A stretch of 64,000 nucleotides of DNA, taken from Alisma plantago-aquatica. Its lineage: Eukaryota > Streptophyta > Magnoliopsida > Alismatales > Alismataceae. The stretch is taken from assembly GCA_963693085.1 (NCBI GenBank), contig OY856409.1, positions 294,724,058-294,788,057 on the forward strand. The letters run 5' to 3'. The notes beneath the pieces were generated by a model, which did not search any database, was not told where the DNA came from, and saw only the letters and a list, made by a program, of their open reading frames with translations. Position numbers and translations under genes: made by a program. This document shows, one piece after another, positions 10,316-21,243 of this stretch (positions are counted from its first letter, which is position 1; the number at the start of each line of letters is the position of its first letter).

Positions 10316-12838
10316 TGATGTAATCTTGATTTAGGGCTTCATGTTTTTCCATGATGGAACCCTTATTTAGGGCTTCATGTTGTGCCATTTTGTCCTTTAA
10401 TAATATATAAACATGTTAAAATTCATATTACGTCTCCTAATAAATGTTTTGTAGTCAAGCAAATTTATGGAGGTTCTTTACATGTTTTGCAGGTGCCTTG
10501 ACCGCGCTTTGGATGAAACTAAGAAAAAGAGAAAGACCTCAGATTTTCTCTTCCTTATAAAAGCCTAAATATATTCCAAGAGATTCCACAATTTATCCCT
10601 AGTGGTCAAGGGTTGATCTAAGGAAAAGAACTCCATGGATTGTCAAAATGAAGAACAAAGTGCAAGAAAAAGAGCCCAACAAGGTCTTGCTACAAATGTC
10701 AAAAATCACAAAGAACAATAGTGAAGAAGCAACTCAAACAAGCTCAATAATATTGGTGTGCTGACCAACATGAAAGAACAATAGTGAATAAACACCTCAA
10801 ATAGGCTCAATAATATTGGTGGGTTGGCCAGCATGACTGTGCCAGGCAAAATAGTTGTGCTACCAAGATGTCATAAGCACATGCTAAGGAAAATAACCAT
10901 GCTCTAACCATGCCACCCTGGCCATGCTACCCAACATGACAATTCCACCTCAAAGCCACCACGGTCATGCTACCCAGCACAACTGTGTGACCAGCCCCCC
11001 CCCCCCCCAAAACCCATTTTCCACTGTCGACCATTATCTCCTAGCATGCCCACTCCACCATAATGGACGTTCTTCCTAGAGCAGTTGTGTTGTCACCCAA
11101 ACCCTACTACTTCCTAGATATCATTTTATTTAAATGCCCCCATCTAGCCCCATGCTTCCTAAAGCACTATATACACAATAATGACAACTAGATGCTATTG
11201 TTTATCCACTCTAGAACTTATTGCTACTTACCTTACCATTTATAGCACTTCCCACCGACTCCCACTATACTTGCATCATCTTCCACCTCAAAACCCTAGC
11301 TTTCTAAGGTTCTGACCACTTCCATCCATCATCCTATGCCATCCATCCACCAAGGAGCAAGGAGGACGTTCTTCTATAGTTGGAGGTGAAAAAGGAGGAG
11401 TCTTCACCAAACATTCATGGCTATCAAATCCTCTATTTCTTCTGCTTTCTTCCATTTTTGTCCAATGAGTAGTTAAACCCCCTAGGTGGGCTGTTTGCAG
11501 TTGATAGTATGACTTTCATACCATGTTAGGGAAAGTATTATGTAAACTTATAGTTTCATTTTCTAGTGATTATCTTCTATGTATATTTCATTTCCTATTA
11601 ATTGCTTTGTGATTTGTGCTTGAAACCACCTAGGTACCAGGGGAAATGGCTTATATGTGGAAATTTTGGAATTTCCTCCTCGGTCCAAGTAGTGGATCCC
11701 TATCTAGATACTTGTCTTCCTACATATATATATCCACTCTCCTACTCCTTAATGTGAGAACGAAGTATATAACTTGAAGAAACTTAGTGCCACTGGATTG
11801 GATCTACTCAAAGACTAGATGGGAGGTGTCATGAGGTGTGAAATCCTAATCTACACCCTCTATTATTACCCTCTACCCTCAATCGGGCTGACTGCTTCCA
11901 TTCTAGAAACCTACACTTCTTAGATCCTAGTTTAATTCCACCTTAACCTTAATCAGATCCTTCTAGGGTTGGATATGTGGTGATAGAGACTAGTTCCGCT
12001 ATACACACCGTATTACACCCATGGCCAATTAGTAGTTCATGACAATTTTCTAACATCTAGCTTGATTGTTTGGTTTTGTAAACTAAATGAATGACTGCTG
12101 TTTGATGTCATGAACTTCAACCTAGGCGATAGTCATATTACGCCAAACATCCCAAACCTTCATTAATTGCTAGAAACGTTGATTTAACTTTTGCTTAGTT
12201 AATGCTTGGTTATTAGCTTCTTGATTTCTTAATTAGTTATGTTCCTTGTTCATGGTAGATAGACCTTGCTAGTGTAGTTAGTTTTCCTTTGTGATTTCTT
12301 GTCCTTACCTTAGTTAGTGATTTTCTAGCTTAGTCCTTTTCTTACAATTTTGCTTAAATTTGTAGGTTAGTGCCTCTTTTTCCTTGTTAAGCTAATTGCC
12401 AACTCTAGTTGATAGTTAGGATTGATTTGTTAGTTTAGTTTTCAGTTATAGCTCTTCCTTGATTTTTATAGATTAATTTCTCTTTTCTTGATTAGTTACA
12501 TTTATTCGCTAATTATACCTAACTTATCTAGGGTTAAATTAGATTTTGGTTCTTGCCTTTTCTTAATTGCTTGACCAACCTAGTGTAACTCACAAGACTG
12601 AGGTTAAACCCTTAAACCCTAGTCTCTACTTTAAGAGATGAGTCGAGTGAATTGAATTCTAGTGTCCCCTCTCTCCCTTGGGTTTGAAGCTGAATTGACA
12701 TTATTTATACTGCTCTGGAGCTCATGCACTTGTGAATTTCTTCTAAGACTGTGTTGATATTTGGTTTTATAAATACTTGAGGTCCCAGGTGTGTGCCTAA
12801 GGCGAATACAATTGGTTGAGGGTCATGTGGACTCATCA
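10316..12838 (+). repeat. Athila/Tat-like gypsy LTR (block A)
   Basis: The stretch begins TGATGTAATC and ends GACTCATCA, giving the TGATG...CATCA termini seen in the other gypsy LTRs here. A tRNA-Asp-type primer site and gag-like sequence follow it. The end is well supported by the primer site. The start is an inference from the TGATG terminus. An 11-base C run lies near 10,987. The counterpart is 38,692-41,236. Confidence 0.5.
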
Positions 12839-12845
12839 ATAATTT

Positions 12846-12864
12846 TGGTGCCATTGTTGGAGAT
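12846..12864 (+). promoter_or_regulatory. Gypsy primer binding site, tRNA-Asp type (block A)
   Basis: TGGTGCCATTGTTGGAGAT lies 7 bases after the LTR end. It is a mutated form of the Athila/Tat primer site, which is complementary to the 3' end of tRNA-Asp. The changes are mostly C to T and G to A. Confidence 0.65.
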
Positions 12865-13124
12865 GGGAAGTGTCATATCTCCCTAGTAGTTTTTGTGTGA
12901 CTCTCCCCTTAAGCACCGTCCTTTTTCAATTTAGTTGGTTACAACCGCCAAGCGCATTGAGATTTCTAGCTCCATTGTCTATGAGAGTGGCACTCAAACT
13001 AGCTAGTTTGTTTAGCTTTGACTTTTCCTATTTCTCTCACCATTTGTATTCATTATTCATTGAGTTATTTTTTTCATATTTGTTTGGTAACTTGTCTCCT
13101 ATTGTTTGGATGTCCCTTGTGTAG

Positions 13125-13848
13125 GTGACACTTGGTGCATGTTTGGATGTTGATCTCTCTCTCTCTATTGAATCCATCTTTGAGGATCTACAGAGATGGA
13201 GGTGTAGGCAAAGGAATAGGAGAAATCAACACTTGGTGGCTGAAATGGAAAGAAGATACATATGCCATGAGGATGGACCTAAGCCGCCACTACCTCCACC
13301 TCCCCACAAGCCGCTTCGTGACTAATTCATTCCTAGAAACTACAATTTGCCTATTGCTACCAGAGTTGATCAAATACTAGGGCAATAGTTCTCAGTTTCA
13401 CCAGTGCTTCTTGGACTTCTTCCTACCTTCTATAATGTTGAAAATGATAGTCCACATAAGCATATAGATGTCTTTATAGATACTTTCTCTACCTTTGGAA
13501 TCCTATAGATATTGACAGTTCCATTCAACTCACATTATTCCCCTTCTCTATAAAGTACAAGGGAAATAAGTGATATTCTTCAAAGACTAAAATTGTCCTT
13601 TGGAGTCTATGAAGGTTGAGTTTTTGAAGAAGTTCTATCCTATTGATAATATTACACAGACGAGGAGGTACATCTTATTTAAGTCAAAGCAAGAATGAAT
13701 AATTCCATGGGACATGTGAGAGGTTTTAGAAGTTGTTGAGAGACTATCCACATAATGAAGTTCCTATATGGAAATTGGCTTAATACTTCTACAAAGGGCA
13801 TTCTGAAATGGCCCAAAATAGTTTTTGACTCATCATGTGACAGTGCAT
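13125..13848 (+). pseudogene. Athila-like gag remnant (block A)
   Basis: Several frames with stops recall an Athila gag capsid. After a short charged and proline-rich frame at 13,125-13,325 there are FPFSIKYKG-like, KVEFLKKFYPI-like and RDYPHNEVPIW-like stretches, in the order of the Retrotrans_gag domain (FPFSL, KFLEKFFP, CPHH). Every frame is broken. It stops abruptly at 13,848, where a second LTR begins, so no zinc knuckle, protease or pol is present. Confidence 0.55.
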
Positions 13849-15376
13849 TGATAAATGCATTTTTATCAATTTCATGTGCATGTTTAAGATCAATTCTTAG
13901 AAGTGTTTTGTTAATTAATCCCTAGTTTTAGAATAAATTGTCCTAATTTAAATTTTCTCTCTTTAATTAGAGTTTTTATTAAATTTGATTGTGTTATGTA
14001 GGAAAATGGCCCAATCACTTGAAAGATCAAGCTATTAAAAATAACTCTAAGAAGATGTTTGCACAAATTCTCACAACAAAATGGTCACATATTTTGCATC
14101 CCAAGGTGGAATTTGATGATCAAGTATGTGTTGGAAAGGGATTTTAAGTTTCCACATGAAAATGTATATTTGAGAGGATTTTCTAGTTGGTCAACTGACT
14201 TTCTAGCCAATCAACTAGCTAGTAATTTTTTTGATAGTGCCTGATATACCTCACACAAAAATGACCATATCTTTTGCATCTTAAGGTGGAAATTAATGTT
14301 TAGACCTTTAGGATAAAGTAAGAAAATTAACCCAGTTGATCAATTGGATCCCCAATTGTCAACTGGAATCCCAGATCAAGCAGCCAGGTGCCACTAGAAT
14401 CCTTTTTAGGGTTCCCCCTCCTTTAACCCTATAAAAGGAGGGGGAAGTTCAAGAAAAAGGGAATCTCAAATCTCATATCTCATATTCCAAGATTGTTTCT
14501 TGTTTTCATTTCCATTATGTCTAAGTAGTTCCTTATTGGGGCATGATGAGTATCCCAATAGTCCGCTCTTTACTTTATTGTATTTGACTACAGTGTTTAG
14601 TGAATGATGTATTCCAACCATTATGCACTCGATAATTAAATTATGTTCTTATGGGATGATGAGACCTTAGATCTTAACAATAATGAACTCATAATATCAT
14701 GATGTGACCTCTAATCAATATTATGATCTTTTTACCCATCTAATATCACACTTTTTTTATTACTTATATTATGTTCTTGTAGGGTGATGAAACCTCAAAT
14801 CCCAACAAGAATGAAGTCATGATATCTCGAGGTGACCTCTAATTGATATTATGATCTTTTACCCAAGCTATCTTGTTTGTTATAGATTATGGTGACGAGA
14901 CATCTGACCTATAAGTTCGAACATCAGAATGAAAATCACATGTTCCTTGATGATACTTTGGATAGGGACTTGTTGCATGGTTGGCCTAGGATCCTCAAAA
15001 CTTTAGGTTTGAGAGAAGTATGACTCTTGAGAGATTTGTGCCCTGAAAGGACAGAAATCCATGTTGGTAAGGTATGCCCATACAGCCAATCATGTGATGA
15101 TTGACATGGCATATACCATGAAGGATTTGATTAATAATTATAAAGGGAAGCTTCCAATTCATTCTATTTCACTCAGTTATGAGATAATGAGGAAACATTA
15201 TGAATGTCTAAAGAATGACAATACTCAATGACATTTGTCTTCAAGTATGTGACTTGGAAAATGAGATCACACGAATGTTAAGAGTATGTACATTCTTATT
15301 ATGTCCCTAGTCAGTTGTTACTGTATAAGGTAGATAGACATGAGTAATACATAAGACTGGAGTGTGGGCTGGTTGA
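13849..15376 (+). repeat. Second gypsy LTR-like sequence (TGATAAATGCA start, block A)
   Basis: The start TGATAAATGCATTTTTATCA and the next 200 bases match 51,132-51,400 (GGAAAATGGCCCAATCACT and AAGATCAAGCT), and more loosely the start of the solo LTR at 46,935. A TATA-like CCTATAAAAGGAGG lies near 14,428, followed by the transcribed-looking part. From about 14,890 on the sequence is unassigned but still within the duplicated block. No clear 3' LTR terminus is visible. Confidence 0.5.
14641..14870 (+). repeat. Two tandem 128-bp units inside the LTR (block A)
   Basis: The sequence from TTATGTTCTTATGGGATGATG to TATTATGATCTTTTTACCC repeats once with period 128 (starts 14,641 and 14,769), about 85% alike by eye. 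The same pair is in block B from 43,471 with period 127. Confidence 0.7.
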
Positions 15377-15864
15377 TGACTGAATCTCATTAGTCATGAT
15401 ATGGCAATATCAAACTAAGGAATTATACAGTCACTGCAACACCTTACATAGATTTTAGGATGAAGTTGTTCTCCAACTTTCCATTCACTTGGGTAGCACT
15501 GATGTGTGACTAGGCACCACTCTCTGCTTGTGATATCATAAGTTAGTTATGGACATTCACTACCAATGTGATATGGGGCCTACAGGGTCACACACATAGG
15601 AACTCATCTAGAAGAGGATTTTAATCTTGAATGATGATTGGATTGATTACTAAAGTGTTAAGGTACTCAATTCACACAACATATCAGTTGATTGCACTAC
15701 CAGTCGACCGTTTCACTGGGTGAGATGGTCATTTAGAGTGACAAACAATCGATTGAAATGTTGTGACAATCGTTTGGAGAGTTGAGATGATTCGAATTGA
15801 TTTGGATGGAATCTTCAAGAATTAGACCCAACTGATCGGCTCACTAGGAGAACCGATCGGATCG
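15377..15864. other. Unassigned junction between block A and PIF copy B
   Basis: There is no ORF, repeat or RNA gene that I recognise. It lies between the end of the duplicated block and the 5' TIR of copy B. The last 30 bases hold repeated GATCGG motifs. The three bases before the TIR are TCG, which do not match TAC after the 3' TIR, so no TWA target duplication is visible. Confidence 0.5.
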
Positions 15865-15889
15865 GCCCCTGTTTGGGAATGGACTGGGT
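15865..15889 (+). repeat. 5' terminal inverted repeat of PIF copy B
   Basis: GCCCCTGTTTGG is identical to the reverse complement of the 3' end (32,372-32,383). The next bases (GAATGGACTGGG) pair with the 3' end with few mismatches. The motif after it (GGATTAGGCG) also has a counterpart in the 3' end (GGATTAGACG), offset by an indel. The G-rich start and GTTTGG core are usual for PIF/Harbinger and Tourist termini. Confidence 0.75.
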
Positions 15890-16700
15890 CCGGATTAGGC
15901 GCTGTCATTTTGCGCCAGGTCTGCAAAACCTGGACCGGATTGGGCATCAAAGCCGTTTGGAAGGCAAGTGAGTGGGAACCCCATTTTGGGATTACTGAAT
16001 CCCGTTATCCAGTTTAAGCCAGTCCCGCTCGAGGCATGATTAGGGATCTCAGTCCGATTTGTCCCCGACACCAGCCTGCCCCCCGACCGCGATCTCTCAC
16101 ATGCCCCTCTTTATCCCTCTCCCCTAACCTTCCCCTCCCTCATGACGATGCGGTACAGTCGCACATCTTCCCTACTGTTGATCTGTGAGTGAAGTAAAGG
16201 TGAAGGATGCTACCTCAAGTAGGTCGTGGATCACGGATGGATGGATGGCATGCGTCGTCGGGCAAAGCGTCCGTGTGGAGATGGAGAATCAATGCTCCCG
16301 TCTGCCACCGCCGGTCTACCTGGGCGGCTACCTCCCTCAAAAGCAAGGTACACATGCCATGGCCTGCTCTGCTCTTCTATATTACCTGCCTTCGTCATGA
16401 TTTGTCTTGTCGATGCACAGCAGATTCCCTAGGTCGGCCAAGTCAAGAAGAAACCCTACCAAGTGTCTGTGTCCGTGTGCCTTCTTATTCCTGTCATTCT
16501 TCTGTGAGGTTCTCCACTTCCACATTCGCTTGTTGGAGGAGATGTTCACGGAAGATGTGCCTCATCCGTTGCTGAAGTCCAGCGGTTCTCCTCCCTGGTG
16601 CTTTGGCGGCGCTACACAGAGCCAAGATTCCACAGTGCTTCTTCGTTGTCACCCCTTCCTGCTAAGGTTGGTCATGAAATAGGGTAGCCGACACTTTGTT
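15890..16700 (+). promoter_or_regulatory. GC-rich leader of PIF copy B, possible promoter and spliced 5' UTR
   Basis: About 800 bp just inside the TIR are much richer in G and C than the surroundings. Overlapping short frames (for example 16207-16575) show no known domain and look like a composition effect. An AAGCAAG^GTACAC donor at about 16,347 and a GATGCACAG^CAG acceptor at about 16,421 could bound a short intron. An acceptor TATTGCAG ends at 19,659, just before the ORF1 start codon. A reasonable reading is that transcription starts here and a long 5' UTR intron leads to ORF1. This is inference only. Confidence 0.35.
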
Positions 16701-17134
16701 TGTGATGTCGATTAGGGAAAACATTTCTGAGGTGGATTGGTCATTAATTTGTGTATTTATTCAGTCGACATTGGTTCCAAACAAGTTAATCATTGTGTAT
16801 GACAGTCACATTTTATCAGTCGATGAATCTCGCATAGTTTAAGTAATGTTTGTCATGGATAGGAGCAAATATATCCATCTCATTATTCATGTTTGAATAT
16901 GGTCAGAGAGGAGGCCAGGGAATAATACAACCTTTTTTCTTGATATCTACTCCAAAGTTCCTTCTTTCTCTCCCGTTCTTATGCTTTTTTCATTTCCTAT
17001 TGCTTTCTATATGGAGATAATTTGGACTAGGAAGAGATAGTCTTTATATAGTACCCACAAGTATCCCAAAATGATTTTATTGTCAAAAAATTAACTATAA
17101 TAAATGATTATGTGCATCTAGGGAATAATAAAAT

Positions 17135-18480
17135 GATAAAGAGTACTTATAACTAGCTTTAGTTATACATTACTTGTAGTATTATTGCTATACGTACCAC
17201 GTTTCATGATTTATAACTTTTAAATGCTATGATAATATTTCTTTTTCTTGAAACTCATCAAACAAATATGTTTGGATTATCCTATCATGGGTTCTTGTTG
17301 AGTTTCCATGCACTGAACCTGTAGATTACACTGAAATAGAACAATTTTTTACATACACGTGCAATTTATCAGTGTTTCTATTATAGAATACCTAGGTCTG
17401 TAAAAAATGGAATCAGTTTTGACTAGGAAGAAATAATCTTTAATAAATGATTATTTTTTTGGATTCTACACAATGATTGAATTACATTGAGTCTAATTGA
17501 TCACCATAATTTATTTCTGACATATGATTTGTGGTTGAAAGACACATCTTTTGATGATTTTCTTGCATAAGCATAGGTTCACGAGTGCACTAAAAAAGCC
17601 TAGTTCATGTGATGTCTAGTTTGATTGAACTAGATAAGTTTGTGAAAGTAGGAATTTTCTTATGTAGATTCAATGTTGTGGTTCAGAATGGCATTTTACT
17701 AAAATACACGAATTACTCAATCTATTAATATGATACAACATTAGACAATTCCTCAATTTAAGCATCATTTAACTTAAATCAAAATTAAAAATTTTGTCGA
17801 CCGACTTGATTATTATTGCTAGTAATAGTTTCCAGTGACCCAACTTCCTCTGTTTCAACAATTTGCAGATCAAATCTCTTTCTTACTTGACGACCGCACA
17901 CTTGCTTTACATTTGTGATATTAATATATAATCATACTCTTTCTTACCATGTTTCACGATTTATAACTTTTAAATGCTATGATAATATTTCTTTTGCTTG
18001 AAACTCATCAAACAAATATGTTTGGATTATCCTATCATGGGTTCTCGATGAGTTTCCATGCATTGAACCTATAGATTACACTGAAATAGAACAACTCTTT
18101 TAGATACATGTGCAATTTAGCAGTGTTTCTGTTACATAATAACTAGCTCTGTAAAAATTGAATCAATTTAATCTACTGATAGTATTATAGGTAAAAAATG
18201 AGTACTAATAACTACCTTTATTTATACATTACTTGTAGTATTCTTGGTATACCTACCATGTGTCATGATTTGTAACATTGAAATGATATGATAATATTTT
18301 TTTGCTTGAAAGTCATCAAACAAATATACTTGGATTATCCTATCATGGCTTGTTGTTGACTTTCCATGCTCTAAACCTGTACATTACACTGAAATAGAAC
18401 AATTTTTTACAGACATGTGCAATTTAGCAGTGATTCTGTTACAGAATACCTAAGTCTATAAAAATGGAATCAATTTTGGT
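17135..18480 (+). repeat. Three diverged copies of a 225-290 bp unit
   Basis: Units at about 17,135-17,420, 17,946-18,170 and 18,190-18,480 share CATGATTTATAACTTTTAAATG, a TGAAACTCATCAAACAAATAT stretch, GGATTATCCTATCATGG and GATTACACTGAAATAGAACA (differences in each). The first and third also share the leader TTATACATTACTTGTAGTATT. There is no ORF. Just after, TTGGTGTATAGAGTAA is repeated at 18,477 and 18,537, and a GTGTAATTGCAGCT-containing segment at 18,557 recurs at 18,886. Confidence 0.7.
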
Positions 18481-18982
18481 GTATAGAGTAAGTTTGGTTA
18501 CATAATACTTCCAGGACACACCAACAGAGCAGTAGTTGGTGTATAGAGTAATTTTGGTGTAATTGCAGCTCAGCCATCACCATTCAAGTACATTCTTTCA
18601 TTGGCATAGCAAGTAATGCAAGACAAAGATCTTATCAACAAACAAAACACATCTTTAAATATAGCTAACATGTACAATTTGAATCTGATGGCATGAATCA
18701 AATTCTACTGTAGTAAATAAACTGAGTGGGAACTCGTCTGTTTATTGTAAAATGTACCACATGTACTGAAAATAGTGTGTTGTCACTACTTTTCTATTGT
18801 TTCTACTATACTTATATTCACATACATACATTTATTTTACTATATACAGAGAAAATATATGCAACTAATGCACAAGGTTATTTCATAGTGTAATTGCAGC
18901 TTAGACACCACTATCTAAGTACATACTTTCTCTTAAAAGATATAATGTAAGGCTGAGATAAGAAAAAAAACTCTCAATAGTG

Positions 18983-18985
<3 letters not shown>

Positions 18986-19022
<37 letters not shown>

Positions 19023-19318
19023 TGTTCATTCATTTCCCGTGTGGGTAGCATGGATTTTCGCTACCCTGCAGCCAAAAAAGTAACTATGGTGTCAAAAAAG
19101 TAACTCTGCTGGCCAAAAAAGTAACTATGTACAAAATATACAGCAGATATATATAAGGACGGATTTTTTGATTTTGGAGGGACAAATGATATTATTTTTG
19201 GCTCAAATTTTTTGGAGAGCTAGACAAAATAGTCCTCTACAATTTCGAAATTTTTTTTTTGAAAAAAAGTGATCGGAAGGGTGGGCGGGTAGCTACCCAC
19301 GCGGGCAATAAAGATGAG

Positions 19319-19357
<39 letters not shown>

Positions 19358-19364
19358 TATATGA
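18986..19364. repeat. Two (TA)n tracts flanking a possible MITE
   Basis: TA runs of about 34 bp (18,986-19,020) and about 40 bp (19,322-19,364) flank a 300-bp segment. They may be one original TA microsatellite split by the insertion. Confidence 0.6.
19021..19322. mobile_element. Putative MITE inserted in a TA microsatellite
   Basis: The left end AGTGTTCATTCATTTCCCG continues to TGTGGGTAGC. The right end in reverse complement reads AGGGCTCATCTTTATTGCCCG and continues CGTGGGTAGC. These form imperfect terminal inverted repeats of about 30 bp. Inside are three copies of CCAAAAAAGTAACT (19,071-19,130) and no ORF. A TA target is consistent with a Stowaway/Mariner-like or similar MITE. The family is not assigned. 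Confidence 0.5.
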
Positions 19365-19673
19365 AATTGACCACATGCACATTTTTCCATCAAGACCTAG
19401 CTCTGTTAGTGTTATATCAGCTTCATCATATGCACATTTTTCCATAAAAACCTAGCTCTGTTATTGTTATATCAACTTCACCATATATATATCAACCTAG
19501 TCTCTACAATATGATGGTTGTTTATTGTTTGTACTACAATACAATATTTTCTTGTTAGCATAATGATTTGTGTATTGTGATGGGATGTGCCCCTACAAAT
19601 CAAACATGTTATATCGTAATTGTCATTGTAGCCACTCCTCACTATCATAATATATTGCAGTACCTACGGGGGT

Positions 19674-20884
19674 ATGTCTTCCGCCGACCCCAAGTTTTGT
19701 ATTGTTTGGTCAAGAGAGTCTGATGTCGCTCTAGTATCAGCATTGCAAAGACAATATGACCTAGGTAGGTGTGTCAATGGTCATTTCACTAGGGAGTCTT
19801 GGAGGGAGGCAACTGTGGAAATGCAAAATAGGATGGGGAAGACGACCTGCAATATAGACCAGCTCAAAACTCAGTGGAAGAACTTGAGGAGGGACTATGT
19901 TGCTTTGAAGCTTGTGACAAAGAAGAGTGGCGTTGGATGGGATGACACTAGGCATAATCCCACGCTGCCTGACAGCCCTGAGTGGAGGGAGGGCCTTGCG
20001 GTATGTCCAATAATGAGTCCCTTAATCGGAAAAAGTAATGTCCTATATTTACACTTAAATTTCATAATACAATTTTTTTGTATACTTAGGCAAACAAGGA
20101 CCTTTCTAGGTTGCTTAAGCGGACATTTCCCCACTACTATGACATCGAGATGATGGTGGGGAGGAACATTGCTAGAGGACAACATGTTATGTCCTCAACG
20201 GACACACAAATCCCTTGTGACGTTGCCTCCGAGGATGATGTCACTGTCGACTTAGATGGGTCAGAGACACCCATGAACACTGGAAGCCAATCAGGGGAAC
20301 CGAATATGGCCGCATATGGGATGCAAAGTGAGGGAGACACTAGGGGAGGCAAAACAGATACACCGAGTGTTGGCGGGAGGCCTCCTGTCGTTAGGCGCAA
20401 GAAGCGGCCATCAATGGCTCAAGACCGATGTGGGCTTTCAAATGAAGTGTTATCTGAATTCGCAAAGGTTTATGCAAAGGTTCAAGAGTTAGGCACGGGT
20501 GTGGAAACTAGAGCCTTTGAAAATAAATATTTTGCAAACATCTTTCAACATTTCCATGACACTTACCCCGATGCCCCCACTGTTGTGTTTACAACACTTG
20601 TGAACGCCATCAAGGACTCAACAAACCGCAACATCTACCTCAACCTTATAAACACACCTCAAAAGATAACCATATGGTTTCAAGACCTTTGGGAAAGGTC
20701 CCAAGCTGCCAATGCAACACCAACACCTTTAATGCCATCCTCGTTTATGCAATCTCACCATGCATTTTTCCCACAATCTCCAACACCCAACTTCAACAAC
20801 AGACCAAGTATGCCATCGTCGTTTATGCCATCTCACCATGCATTTTTTCCTCCGTCCAATGATGTTGGCCCTTCCAGATCATAA
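19674..20884 (+). CDS. PIF/Harbinger ORF1: Myb/SANT-like DNA-binding protein
   Basis: This is the accessory DNA-binding protein of PIF/Harbinger elements, thought to bind the ends and bring the transposase into the nucleus. Exon 1 is 19674-20000 and exon 2 is 20090-20884. The 89-bp intron has GCG^GTATGT and TACTTAG^GCA borders in phase 0, giving 373 residues with no stop. Residues about 9-125 are a Myb/SANT-like domain (Myb_DNA-bind_3 type) with W12, W43, W68, W89 (GWDD) and W104, ending after the intron in a FPHYYDIEMMVG stretch. An acidic middle, a basic RRKKRP cluster (possible nuclear signal) and a C-terminal repeat MPSSFM-SHHAFFP (twice, from an internal DNA duplication at 20,732 and 20,811) follow. 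The start is the first ATG after an acceptor-like TATTGCAG. It is the only fully open transposon gene here. Confidence 0.8.
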
Positions 20885-21243
20885 GGGGGAACATTCGTTT
20901 GATTAATGACCAGCCATTTAACTCAACAAATCAGTAGAAAGTTCTTTCATTGTTGTAATAATCTATTTCCCATCCAAACATTTTCTTTCTACAGAATCTA
21001 AATTGCTGAATTGTTGTAATATTTTTATTCCCGTCCAGACATTATTTTACTGCACAAACTAAATTTATTAATTGTTCTAATATTTTATTTCACTACCATG
21101 CTTTTATTTTGCATTCAATCTAATTCACTATGTATCCTGCAAGCCATTTTTTTACATGTCCACGATTACATATGATTGTCGAGTAGTTATTTTTTCCTTG
21201 CCGTTGCCATGACAACCTTACTACGATTCCACTTGTAGGCATC

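Larger units (their letters stand above)
4008..15376. repeat. Segmental duplication, 3' flank block A
   Basis: This block matches 32,384-44,202 along its whole length in the same order and orientation, with a few percent substitutions by eye and some indels. The largest indel is about 430 bp present in B at 42,702-43,132 and absent near 14,303 in A. Together with the PIF copies before each block, it shows one tandem duplication of more than 15 kb. Homology stops at about 15,376, where B runs into a gypsy LTR. Confidence 0.85.

Noticed and set aside
10986..10997. Run of C bases
   Set aside because: A simple homopolymer, shorter in block B (near 39,374); could be slippage or sequencing error.
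16207..16575. 122-codon ORF and overlapping frames in the GC-rich leader
   Set aside because: Three overlapping frames are open only because the stretch is GC-rich. Cysteine- and serine-rich translation, no domain, and splice-like sites inside.
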